Assembly (NCBI GenBank): GCA_007922195.1 | Contig: ML682088.1 | Span: 3,179,110 to 3,243,109, forward strand | DNA length: 64,000 bases | Direction of reading: 5' to 3' | Source of the DNA: Podocnemis expansa | Lineage: Eukaryota > Chordata > Testudines > Podocnemididae | Shown: in pieces, positions 1-9,360 of the stretch | How positions within the stretch are numbered: the stretch's first letter is position 1 | Layout: each line of letters opens with the position of its first letter | Position numbers and translations under genes: made by a program | Notes under the pieces: generated by a model | Databases searched by the model: none | Seen by the model: only the letters and a program-made list of their open reading frames with translations | Told to the model about the DNA's origin: nothing

Positions 1-489
1 TTGAGTTGGGATGGATTCAGAAGCTAAATTAAAAGAAATACATTTTTTAAGAAAGTTTTATTTTTAATTCATAACAGAATAAAATGATTCATTAGGCGCA
101 TTGGATAAAAACCTAATTAATGAACCTGTTTTTCTCTCACAATAGAATACAGTTATGCATAATAACATCTTGATTTACAGTAAATGCACAGCAGTAACCT
201 TTTGTTATTTCAGGAGCAATGCACCTGAAGATCTCACATGATTTACATGGCTTCACTCTACATTCACTTGAACTATTTTTGTTCCCATATTGATATCAAT
301 GGAGTCATTTCTGATAGATACCACATTAAGGCCCAGTCCCTTCTGACTGATACCAGGTTAAGGTCCAGTGTAAGTACTGGCTTAAGTGAGAGGAGAGTCA
401 GGCCCATTGTATTTTGCTCAGAACAACAAATAGTGATGTGCTTAGCTAATTCTATCATCCTTACTTCCTTCAGATGCTTATATCATGAT

Positions 490-1254
490 CTGCCTCTGCT
501 CATTAGCACATTTTATTAGGCTCCTGATAAGTGAACAAAAGTGCTCAGTAATTTTTTTTCTCCCCTTTTCTGCTGTTTTGTGCCTTGAATCATAGCCCTG
601 CACTGGAGAAGCCACAGAGAGCCCCATCGCAGTAAAAGCACCAAGAGGCATTGTGCATCCGGAAGGCACAATGATTTCTAGAGCCTCCGGAAATGGAGAG
701 GGAATGTTCTTATTGCTACACCCTTTAGAGAAGATGTACTATGCAGCCACATCTGTGGCTGGTCAGCTCTGCTGAAGCCTGTGTGGCGGGGCCTACTGCC
801 CATGCTCATTTGGAGTAGATTTTGCCCTAGGGGCACATTAGCAAGTAGCAGTCATTGCACTCAGGTGAATGCAGGATCTGGGACTGTGGCTGGACGTGGC
901 ACTAAGACTGTTAGGGCAGGGAGGGCTCATTATCATCGAGATCGTGTCTTGCTGAGGTGTTGTAATGTGCCCTCCCCATCCTGCATGCTTCTGTGCAAGG
1001 GCCAGCCACAGCCAGGCTCTGTAAGCTGCATTGATTAATGCTGAAAGTGCTGCTGCCAGGATAGTGTATAAATATTATGGAGAAACTTGCACCTGACATT
1101 TCTTGGGAAGTGACAAACTCCCTCCTCTGCTCTCCCTATGTCTGTCCCTGTCTATCAGTCTCCCCCTTGCTCACTCCAGTTTCAGGATCACATCACACAG
1201 TAAAGTACACATGTGTTGTGTAAGTTCTGCAGAACATTTCCTTCCCAGAGGGAG
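490..1254 (-). other. ANO2: Probable ANO2 3' UTR
   Basis: This stretch lies between the stop codon and a candidate AATAAA signal. It holds no conserved reading frame. The end is inferred only from the hexamer position and could lie further down, for example near a second AATAAA at 57-62. Confidence 0.45.
512..517 (-). terminator. Candidate polyadenylation signal AATAAA for ANO2
   Basis: On the minus strand the text is taataaaatgtg, a canonical hexamer about 740 nt after the stop codon. It is the first AATAAA met downstream of the stop. No transcript evidence is available, and another AATAAA occurs at 57-62. Confidence 0.4.
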
Positions 1255-1536
1255 TCATACTTCTGTGTGCTGAGAGCTACAGGAGGTAAAGCTGCCTCTC
1301 TGACTCCGGCTGAACTGACAGAAGCTTGCCGCTCGGTTCCTTCGGCCCTTTGTCTCGCTTTTGCTTGTGTGGTTGTCACGCATGATAAAGCTTTCAATCA
1401 GTTTCAGTTTCTCATGCTCTTCCTTCAGGAAGAAATCAACAAGCACGCTCTTTTCCTTCTTGATTTGTTCGCTGATGTCCTTAGGGATGTCAGGGATCAT
1501 CCAGTCAACCAGCACGCTGAGGAACATGACCAAGTT
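1255..1536 (-). CDS. ANO2: ANO2 exon K (last coding exon): end of TM10 and C-terminal tail
   Basis: The exon has 93 codons plus stop TGA at 1255-1257. On the minus strand it follows the acceptor ttttgcag and starts in phase 0 with [12 protein letters not shown], the end of the last membrane helix. Next come the anoctamin signature [16 protein letters not shown] and the charged cytosolic segment [14 protein letters not shown] poorly conserved basic, serine-rich tail ends in SQHTEV. The final T-x-V fits a class I PDZ ligand; mammalian ANO2 is known to bind PSD-95 through its C-terminus. Without the exon boundary the frame would extend upstream into the intron, so the acceptor at 1537-1538 decides the start. 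Confidence 0.97.
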   Translation of the reverse strand, partial: NLVMFLSVLVDWMIPDIPKDISEQIKKEKSVLVDFFLKEEHEKLKLIESFIMRDNHTSKSETKGRRNRAASFCQFSRSQRGSFTSCSSQHTEV

Positions 1537-1775
1537 CTGCAAAATGAAGAGCAACAGAGAATAGACTGTTTGCTACGCTGGAAGCATCTGTAATTCAAGC
1601 TGCATCTAAGAGGGTTGAACTTCTGCTACAGAATAGTTAGAATGGCCTTATCAATCCAGTGGCATATCTCTTACAAACGTGTCATGATTAAGCTCTGTCT
1701 GACATTTTCATATTCAGGTGACTAGAGTTAACCACCTAACCAAGACTCTGATTCAGGAAAACATCCCAATTTAAA

Positions 1776-1933
1776 GAGTCCTGTGGTACTTTTCAAGACT
1801 AACAAATTTATTAATCTCAAACATCTGTGGGAGAAAAATCTCACTTCATCAGCATCTGACGAAGTGAGATTTCCTCCCACAAAAAGCTCATGTGATAAAT
1901 AAATTTGTTAGTTTTTAAAAATTCCACAGGACT
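1776..1933. repeat. Palindromic PLE terminus (head-to-head ends)
   Basis: The left arm (agtcctgtgg...gactaacaaattta...) is followed near 1853 by its reverse complement (...taaatttgttagt...ccacaggact). Both arms carry the hammerhead-like segment. The right arm keeps CTGACGA but has AAAA in place of GAAA, so the ribozyme core is broken. Confidence 0.8.
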
Positions 1934-2106
1934 AGTTAAAACAAACAAGGAGTCCTGCTGCACCTGAAGACTAACAGAGCCACGCAGGTACCCTGAAGTC
2001 AACTACTACAAGAGAAGCCCAAGAAAGAAAACAAGAGAATGCCTCTAGTCATCACCTAAACCCACCATGTCAGATCTCTAGAGCACATCCTCCTCACAGC
2101 CTATTG

Positions 2107-4176
2107 CAGTGGTTCCCAACCAGTGTGCTGTGGCAATTCCTCAGGTGTGCTGCGAGACCTCCCTGGGAAATGGGGTTATTTTAAATCTCTGTGTGTGTGC
2201 AGACCAGTCACATGGGCTGCCCAGGGTGAGAACAGCTTGCTGCAGATGCACTTTGCATCTGCTGCGTGCTGGTAGGTGTGGGCTGGGGGAAGGAGAGCAA
2301 ATATGGTTTTGAGGGGGGGGGGGGGGCCCCGGGCCACCGGGGGGGCGGAGCGGCTTGTGGATGGCCCTCGGGGGGGGGGCATGGGACCGGCAGGTGGCCC
2401 CTGCAAGACCTGTGGGGTGTGGCAGGGCTGGGGGAAGCCTTGAGGGAGGAGCTGGCCCCAGCTGGGAACCAGGGCCACTCTCCTGGCAGCGGGGCAGTAA
2501 CTACGGTGGGGCAAACAGGGCTTTGCCCCAGGCATCGTGGAGTGGCTCAATGGATCTGCTCCATTAAAGGCCATGTTCCATGCTGCTCTCTCCAGGTGCC
2601 ACTTATTGCAAGGGGCGCGTTCTGCCTGGGTGCCAGAATCACTGGTTACGGCTCTGCCAGGTGGCCCTGAGTCCCTGCTGAGACCTGCTTCTGCCTCAGT
2701 GGGGATGCAAAGAGTGGCCATTGCTGGCAGCAAGGTCCACCCTGGCCGGGGTCCCAGGGCCGCTGCTGAGATCTGTTCCCAGCCAGGACCACAATCCACC
2801 AGCTGCGGCAGAGGGGCCAGCTGTGGCTGGGGATGCTGGGCTGCTGGTGGGGGTGGGACCAGCAATGGCCACCTGATCTGGCCCCAGCCGGCGTCCCAAG
2901 GCCAGTGGTGGTGGTGAGATCTGGCTTCCACCAAGGTCCAAGAGCTGCTGGTGGGGTCTAGCCTGGGACCAGGGCTTCTGGCGGTGGTGGGACCAGCCCC
3001 AGCCACCTGATCTGCCCCTGACTGGGGTCTTGGGGCTGGCAGTGGTGGGGATCAGACTTGGCTGAGGTCACGGGGCCTCCAGTGGTGGCATGGCGGGGTC
3101 CTTGCCTTAACTCAGGTCCCAGGGCTCCCAGTGGCGGCAGCAGGGTCCAGTCCTGGCTGGTGTCCAGGAGCAGCTATCAGTGTTTAGCCCTGACCAGAAA
3201 ACAAGGGCCGCCAATGGCAGGACTCAGGAGCGGCTTCCATTGCCTGGCCCCAGCTGGGGACCCAGGCCTGCCGCCAGCTGCAAAACCAGTGACCTGATCC
3301 AGTCCCAGTGTCACCAGTGGATGCAGGATCCAGCCCCAGCTGGGGTCCAGAAACCGCTGCCTGTGTCTGGTCCCAGCCAGAAGCCTGGTGCGACCAGTAC
3401 CGAGATCCAGCCCTAGCCAGATCCAGGGATGCCAATGCCAGTGGGTGGTGTCCCCAGACAGGGACCTGAGGACACCAACACCTCCAGTGACACTTTGGGG
3501 AGGTTGGCAGGGGCAGCAGTAAACCACAGGAGAGAAATGGCCACTTTGGGGACAGGGGCCGCATTGAGGGAAGGAGCACCAGGAGTAGCAGAGCTGCTGG
3601 TGGAAGGGAGTGGTGGGGGGTAAGGGAGAAGGGGTGCTGCAGGCAGCAGAGCTGCCGAGGAAGTGGCCCTCTGAGTGTCAGGGGGAAGTGGCCCTATGGG
3701 TGGCAGAGGTCCTGGGGAAAGGTGTGTGTGTGCTGAGGGTGGTGGAGATGCCGTGGGACAGGGGGAAGGGAGCACCATGTTCTCCTGCCCTGTACTGGCC
3801 CTCCTGCTCCCCCAGTTCCCCCCACCATCCCACATTGCCACTCCTGCCCTCTCGTCCCCTCTCCTTTCTTGCTCCCCACCCTGCTCTGCTCCCCCCATGG
3901 CCAACCTTGCCCTCTTTTGCCACCCTTCCCTGCTGTGTGCCCCATACTCTCTCCTGCCATCCCACACAGCCACCCTTGACCTCCCCTCCCATCTCTTGCC
4001 AACCCTGCCTTTCTACCTTCTACCACCCCACATATAGCGATATTTCCCCGCCAGTGTGCTGTGGCTCATGAATATTCATCAGTTATTTTCAATATTCATG
4101 AGTAGATGGTGGTGTGCCTCAAAATAATCAGAGGTATCAAGGTGTGCCATGGCAGAGAAAAGGCTGGGAACCACTG
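2107..4176. mobile_element. hAT-like DNA transposon, non-autonomous, 2.07 kb
   Basis: The termini are cagtggttcccaacc and, inverted, cagtggttcccagcc (14 of 15 match). An exact 8-bp duplication gcctattg flanks it at 2099-2106 and 4177-4184, the size typical of hAT. Its ends match the 218-bp MITE at 56353-56570, including the ggctcatgaatattcat block, but about 1.9 kb of GC-rich sequence sits between them. No transposase frame is seen; long open frames inside are low-complexity by-products. It interrupts the outer PLE at the point where the uninterrupted copy at 32616 reads agcctattctac. Confidence 0.88.
2690..3430. repeat. GC-rich degenerate minisatellite inside the hAT element
   Basis: Loose units of about 60 bp repeat phrases such as tctggccccagccggggtcc followed by cagggccgccagtggtggc. 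A further poly-G stretch lies at 2318-2330, and a pyrimidine-rich tract with ccacc/ccctcc runs follows at 3780-4030. Stop-poor frames here come from base composition. Confidence 0.65.
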
Positions 4177-4184
4177 GCCTATTG

Positions 4185-4687
4185 TACAAGACAATCCGTC
4201 ACTCTCTCAGGCCTTGGAAGACAGACCTCTCCTCGCTTCCAGACAGCTCTCCAATGTTAAACAGACACTCACCAGCAACTACAGACCTAACAACAGAAAC
4301 ATTAAAGCAGGCATGTATCCCTGCAACAAACCACGTTGCCAACTTTGCCAAAATACCTGCACAAAAGACACTATTACAGGACCTAATAAAACCAGCTATT
4401 GCATCAAAGACTCATTCACCTGCTCGTTCACCAATGTGATTTATGCTATGATGTGCCAGAAATGCCTCTCTGCCTTATATATCGGACAAACAGGACACTC
4501 TCTGTGCAAAAGAATAAATGGGCAAAATCTGACATCAGAAATCACAACATTCTAAAACCAGTGGATCAGCATTTCAATCTTCCTGATCACTCCACTAATG
4601 ATTTGATAATTGCTGTGCTCAGACAGATGGATACTAGATCAAGGCTTCAAAGAGAAGCTGCTGAGATCAAATTTACTTGCAAATTCA
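4185..4687 (+). pseudogene. PLE endonuclease (GIY-YIG) fragment of the outer element
   Basis: The translation shows SNYRPNNRNIKAG, Cys pairs CNKPRCQLC, then YIGQTGHSLCKRING, the GIY-YIG nuclease core typical of Penelope-like retroelements. A frameshift near 4545 moves the tail (VDQHFNLPDHS...SRLQREAAEIKF) to another frame. It ends at the insertion point of the inner PLE and its continuation resumes at 7222. Confidence 0.85.
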
Positions 4688-5503
4688 AAAAAAGCAAGGA
4701 GTCTTGTGGCACTTAAAGACTAACAGATTTATTTATTGCATGAACTTTTGCGGGAGAAAATCCTACTTCACCAGATGGTTTCAAGAGGGGGAACTTCAGA
4801 ACTGGATGAAAATAAATGCAGGGGAGTGTAAAACATGGGATCAGATTGTACTGCAAGAGCAAATCAGAACATTTGTAAGGATTCAAGCTCTAGGAAACAG
4901 CACACAGAGGGAAAGAATCCATAGTCACACTTCAGACCTGCTTTTACACAATCTAATCTGCATATTATTTGAATTTCAGCTTTTTCTCTCTGAAGTCTTG
5001 ATGTCCCATTGATTTTCTTGAGGACCATCATTAACAAATCATCAATGGAGTGATTAGAAAGTTGGAAGTGCTCAGCAACTGGGTTTTTTATTTTTTTTTT
5101 TGTGTTGCGATTTCTCCTGTCAGTTTTGTGCACATTTATTCTTCTGCATAGGGACTGTGCTGTTTGTCCAATGTAAAAGGCGTGGGGGCATTTCTGGCAC
5201 ATAATGGCATCAATCACATTAGTGGAAGAGCAGGTGAAGGAGCCTTTGATGGAGTAGCTGGCTTGATTAGATCCTATGATGGTGTCTTTAATGCAGATAT
5301 GTGGACAAAATTGGCAGCATGGATTGTTGCAGGGATATGTGTCTGCTTTAATGTTTCTGTTGTTAGGTCTGTATTTGCTGGTGAGCATCTGTTTAAAGTT
5401 TGGAGGTTGGCTGTAGGTGAGAAGAGGTCTGTCTCCCAAGGCTAGAGAGAGTGAGGGGTCATCTTTTAAAATAGGCTGGAGGTCCTTAATGATCTGTTGT
5501 AGA
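4688..5503 (-). repeat. Long inverted repeat, arm A
   Basis: This is the reverse complement of 6321-7145, near-identical by eye over most of its length (for example the block around 5460-5503 against 6321-6365). It carries the terminal repeat with a degraded hammerhead-like core (near 4734-4776) and the endonuclease coding part. Confidence 0.85.
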
Positions 5504-6327
5504 GATCTGACTTGAGGGTTGTATGTGGTGACCAGTGATGTTCTATTGTTTCCTTTTTTGGGCCTTTCCTGGAGTAGTTGACTGTGGGGTACCCATCTGG
5601 CTCTATCAATCTGTTTCTTTACTTCTCCAGGTGGGTACTGTAGTTTTAAGAAAGCTTGACAGAGATCCTGAAGATGTCTGTCTCTGTCTGAGGGATCAGA
5701 GCAAATGCGGTTATATCTTAGGGCTTGGCTGTAGACAATGGATCATGTGGCGTGTTTAGGATGGAAGCTCGAAGGATATAGATAACTATACCGATCAGTA
5801 GGTTTTCTGTATAAAGTGGTGTTGACGTGTCCATCCCTAATTTGTACACTAGTGTCCAGAAAGTAGATCTTCTGTGTGGAGCGTTCCAGTCTCAATTTGA
5901 TTGTGGTGTGGACTTTGTTGAAATCTCTGTGGAAATCTTCAAGAGCATCTCTGCCATAGATCCAGATGATGAAGATGTCATCAACATAGCGTAAGTAGAG
6001 GAGAGGTGCTTTGGGATGAGATGTGAGGAAATCTTGCTCTAGGTTGCTGATAAAAATGTCAGCATATTGTGGGACCATGCGGGTACCCACAGCAGTGTCA
6101 CCGAGTTGGAGGTATAAATTGTCTTCAAATCTGAAATGGTTGTGGGTGAGCACAAAGTCACAAAGTTCAGTCACAAGCTGTGCTGTGGCATCATCTGGGA
6201 TGGTTCTTCTCATAGCTTGTAATCCATCCTTGTGTTGAATGTTGGGTGTAAAGAGCTTCTACATCCACAGTGGCCAGGATGGTTTTTTCAGGAAGCTCAC
6301 CGATGGATTGGATTTTTGCATCTACAA
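4864..6327 (-). pseudogene. PLE reverse transcriptase-endonuclease, nearly open
   Basis: From 6213 down to 4864 the RT and endonuclease are in one frame, broken only by a single TGA at 5743-5745. Further upstream, a one-base insertion near 6241 shifts the frame; the earlier part (IGELPEKTILATVDVEALYT) is visible up to about 6327. RT motifs: VDVEALYT (motif A), VGTRMVPQYADIF (motif B), YVDD at 5977-5988 (motif C), then FLDTSVQIRDGHV. The linker includes YNPQVRSLQQIIKDLQPIL. The endonuclease has Cys-rich CNNPCCQFC and YIGQTAQSLCRR (YIG at 5167-5175). The N-terminal RT region is missing. Confidence 0.87.
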
Positions 6328-7145
6328 CAGATCATTAAGGACCTCCAGCCTATTTTAAAAGATGACCTCTCACTCTCTCTAGCCTTGGGAGACAGACTTC
6401 TCCTCACCTACAGCCAACCCCCAAACCTTAAACAGATGCTCACCAGCAACTACAGACCTAACAACAGAAACATTAAAGCAGGCACACACCCCTGCAACAA
6501 ACCACATTGCCAACTTTGTCCACATATCTGCATTAAAGACACCATCATAGGATCTAATCAAGCCAGCTACTTCATCAAAGGCTCCTTCACTTGCTCTTCC
6601 ACTAATGTGATTGATGCCATCATGTGCCGGAGATGCCCCCACGCCTTATACATTGGACAAACAGGACAGTCCCTACACAGAAGAATAAAAGCGCATGAAA
6701 CTGACATCAAAAATCACAACACACACACACACAAACACTTCGAAACACACCCCATTTTGCTGAGCACTTCCAACTTCCTAATCACTCCATTGATGATTTA
6801 TTAATGATGGTCCTCAAGAAAATCAATGGGACATCAAGACTTCAAAGAGAAAAAGCTGAAATTCAAATAATATGCAGATTAGATTGTGTGAAAGCAGGAC
6901 TGAATCATGACTATGGATTCTTTCCCTCTGTATGCTGTTTCCTAGAGTTTGAATCTTTACAAATGCTCTGATTTGCTGTTGCAATATGACCTGATCCCAT
7001 GTCTTACACTCCCCTACATTTATTTTCATCCAGTTCTGCAAGGTACCCCTCTTGAAAGCGTCTGACAAAGTGGAATTTTCTTCCATGAAAGCTCATGAGA
7101 TAAATAAATCTGTTAGTCATTAAGTGCCACAGACCCCTTGCTTTT
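6321..7145 (+). repeat. Long inverted repeat, arm B
   Basis: This is the inverted partner of 4688-5503, separated from it by an RT spacer of about 0.8 kb. It begins tctacaacagatcattaagg. An expanded (CA)n run at about 6716-6740 and a (TTTA)n run at 7145-7180 are later changes not shared by arm A. Confidence 0.85.
6340..6900 (+). pseudogene. PLE endonuclease copy in the inverted arm
   Basis: The translation has LKQMLTSNYRPNNRN, CNKPHCQLCPH, then YIGQTGQSLHRRIKAH. After the (CA)n run the frame shifts, and the tail (INGTSRLQREKAEIQIICRLD) continues in another frame to about 6890. It duplicates the endonuclease of arm A in inverse orientation and could not be a separate gene. Confidence 0.82.
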
Positions 7146-7221
7146 TTATTTATTTATTTATTTTTATTTTATTTTACTTTACTAGACTAACACGGCTGCC
7201 CCTTTGAAATTTGCAAATTCA

Positions 7222-7550
7222 GTTGCATTGCCTCAGGACTTAATAGGGACACTGGATTTTTCTCTCATTGCAACAGGTGATTTGAGCTCATCTTCCTCTG
7301 TATGCTGTTCCCCAGTGTTTGAATCTTTGCAACTGTTTTGATTTGCTGTTATAGTGTGACCTGTTCCCATCACTTACACTTGCCTGAATTTATTTCCTCC
7401 CATTCTGTAAGTACCCTCATCTTCAAAATGTCTAACGAAATGTGATTTTTGCCATGAAAACTCATGTGATAAATAAATTTGTTAGTCTTTAATTGACACA
7501 GGATTCCTTATTTGTTTTACTGAACTGGACTAACACAGCTACCCCTTTGG
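7222..7550 (+). repeat. Right terminal repeat of the outer PLE
   Basis: It resumes the outer element after the inner insertion: gttgcattgcctcaggactt here matches gttgcattgcctcaagactt at 33111. It ends with the inverted terminal block (gttagtcttt...gactaacacagctacc). The hammerhead-like core is degraded (CTAACGA, GAAA kept). Confidence 0.8.
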
Positions 7551-8060
7551 AACATCCCAATTCTAGAAATAGCGCTTAATGCACATTGAACAGAAGGGAT
7601 GAATTAAATGCATACATACATGTTGTCCAAAATATAAGGATGACTTAAGCACATGTTTAAGCATTCTTCTGAATTGTGGCCCAAGTCACCCTGCGGTCTT
7701 AGTCACTGCACGTTTTCAAAGGTACTGAACTCCCAACAGGAGGAAATTAAGGCTCTCTATCCCAAAAGCAATTATACTATGAGCAGCAGTAGATCGGCAT
7801 CCTTCGCATACTGTCCCACCAGCAAGCTTCATTTATGACCTGAAAACACCACCTCTGGGTTCAACAAATCTCTATGCTCATTCCATCCTTGGATTCTTTG
7901 CTAGCAAGGTCTTTGTGAAGTGAATTTTAGTTCCGTGTGCAGAACAGAATCCTGAATTTCAAATGGTATGAATGTTCATGTGTACAGGCTTTGGGGGTGA
8001 CTGTACATTAGCTTATCACAGGTGACTGAAATTGTAATATGGTAAATTCAACAGACTTAC

Positions 8061-8166
8061 CTGAAATAGAATAACAAAAGCCAAGCGAGCAGATAAAACC
8101 GACCAGTACTGCTTAGAAAATTCATACTGATCAGGGGCCCAGGGTGGTTCTCTGTAATCTTTGAAC
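8061..8166 (-). CDS. ANO2: ANO2 exon J: extracellular loop end and TM10 start
   Basis: The exon is 106 bp: one base completing an Arg codon (AG|G from exon I), then 35 codons. It reads [20 protein letters not shown] followed by a hydrophobic stretch [21 protein letters not shown] is a strongly conserved anoctamin motif just before the last membrane helix. The acceptor is ctgacag on the minus strand and the donor is CAG|GTAAGT at 8055-8060, a perfect consensus. The end is in phase 0 and joins NLVMF of exon K. Confidence 0.97.
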
Positions 8167-8899
8167 CTGTCAGTGAAGAAAGCTTGATTAGCATACCATT
8201 CCCAGCAATTGCCATCCACAGATTACGCTAATCACTTTGATAACACAGCTTTCCAGTAGCTAGAAAATGGAATCCCTTGTGCGTTACATACTTCATCCCA
8301 GAATATTAGTTACAAATCCAGTCACCGCTGTAGATCAGGAATACTGCTATCAGCTACAGCAGGGTTATTCCAGGTTTACCCAGCTGTAATCAAGATCAGA
8401 ATGTGGGCCTAATGGTGATAATCTTCTTGTGTGGTTGGATTTCCTTTTGGAACATAAAATACTAAGTTGTTATATTCTTAAACTCACCTCAGCGTGAAGG
8501 ACCTGACATGCTCCAAATAAATCAGAAGAATATACAGCAGGTGTGCTGGATTTAGGCACTAGCCAAACAATCCATGCCTTAGAGCTTTACATTATGAGGG
8601 GTCTCTAAATATGCTGGAGATAGCTAAGAAGAATTATCATAAGGCATTTGATAATGCAAATAAGGCTTTTTGCACGATGTATGTCTTACTTAGTTGTTTT
8701 TCATTGCCTCTATCTATCATATGCAAATACAGTGAGTTATTTCTTTTTCATTACCCTTTCTGTTGTAATGTAATACACTTTTTGTTTTTATTTTTTATGG
8801 TATGTGGTCTCTGAATTTTGACATAGCTTAGGGCCTCAGCATGTCTTAATCTAGCTCTGTACGACACTGCAGTGAGAAAGCAATTAGTGGGAACTTGTG

Positions 8900-9352
8900 C
8901 AAAGATTGGCGGTTGACCCTGTCTTATTTACCACTAGCTTTAATGTTTTGGAACAGAAAGTAAACATTATGTTAACAAAACTTGCAGATGTTACTAAACT
9001 GGAATGTTTTGTGAACATAAAAAAGAGACATGCAAAGAGTGGTAAGAAATTAAGGCAGGAGCAACAAAAGGAATCATTTTGGAAAAACACAAAGTATAAA
9101 TAAAACAAAACAGTTGAAAGGAATATAAGATACAGATCTTGGAGGGACACCGTTGAAAGCAAATATAGTGGGAAGAGCCTAAGGCTGACTAAGAACAGCA
9201 AGTTAGCACACATTTGCAACGTGACATGGCAGCAGAAAAGGACAGGGTGATTTGCAGCTGCATAAGCAAAGGCATGATGGAGCTAGGAGATAATTCCTCT
9301 GTAAACAGCTCCCATAAAGCCACACCTGAATATTGCACTCAGTTTCAGGGAC
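8900..9352 (+). mobile_element. CR1-like LINE fragment, 5' piece of an interrupted copy
   Basis: Old, degraded CR1-like text includes acaaaacttgcagatgttac and, near the end, gaatattgcactcagtttc. The matching continuation lies at 10350-10760 beyond the hAT-like insertion. No open frame remains. Confidence 0.5.
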
Positions 9353-9360
9353 CTCAGAAT

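Larger units (their letters stand above)
4688..7210 (-). mobile_element. Inner PLE with inverted terminal arms (hairpin), 2.5 kb
   Basis: It is flanked by an 11-bp duplication ttgcaaattca at 4677-4687 and 7211-7221. On the minus strand it reads RT (about 6327 to 5504) then endonuclease and 3' region (5503 to 4688). A second, inverted copy of the endonuclease and 3' region occupies 6321-7145 on the plus strand, followed by the terminal block ending actagactaacacggctgc. The left end lacks that terminal block. The join between RT and inverted arm near 6321-6330 shares gttgtaga with the other arm. Confidence 0.88.
1772..7550 (+). mobile_element. Outer Penelope-like element (PLE), interrupted twice
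   Basis: The element is bounded by a perfect 12-bp target-site duplication, aacatcccaatt, at 1760-1771 and 7551-7562. Reading plus strand: a palindromic terminal repeat (1776-1933), a linker that matches the RT-endonuclease linker of the copy at 32480-32600, the GIY-YIG endonuclease region (4185-4687), and an inverted terminal repeat (7222-7550). It is split by a hAT-like element at 2107-4176 and by a second PLE at 4688-7210. Without those it would be only about 1.2 kb, so the reverse-transcriptase part was already missing when it inserted or was lost. Confidence 0.85.
1537..8060 (-). other. ANO2 last intron (J-K, 6.5 kb), mostly nested transposons
   Basis: The intron is filled from 1772 to 7550 by the PLE/hAT/PLE nest described separately. 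The remaining 1537-1759 and 7563-8060 show no recognisable repeat or gene. Confidence 0.9.

Noticed and set aside
2176..3006. 276-codon open frame on the minus strand
   Set aside because: It lies in a GC-rich minisatellite inside a hAT element. Proline/glycine/serine-rich translation on several frames and strands is expected from composition; no domain is recognisable.
3413..3973. 186-codon open frame on the minus strand
   Set aside because: It is low-complexity purine/pyrimidine-rich sequence with long frames on both strands.
7065..7205. Short terminal repeats taken as a tRNA-derived SINE
   Set aside because: The same text forms the inverted ends of elements with GIY-YIG/RT coding parts and carries a hammerhead-like core, so PLE termini explain it better. 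A SINE that borrowed a PLE end is not fully excluded.
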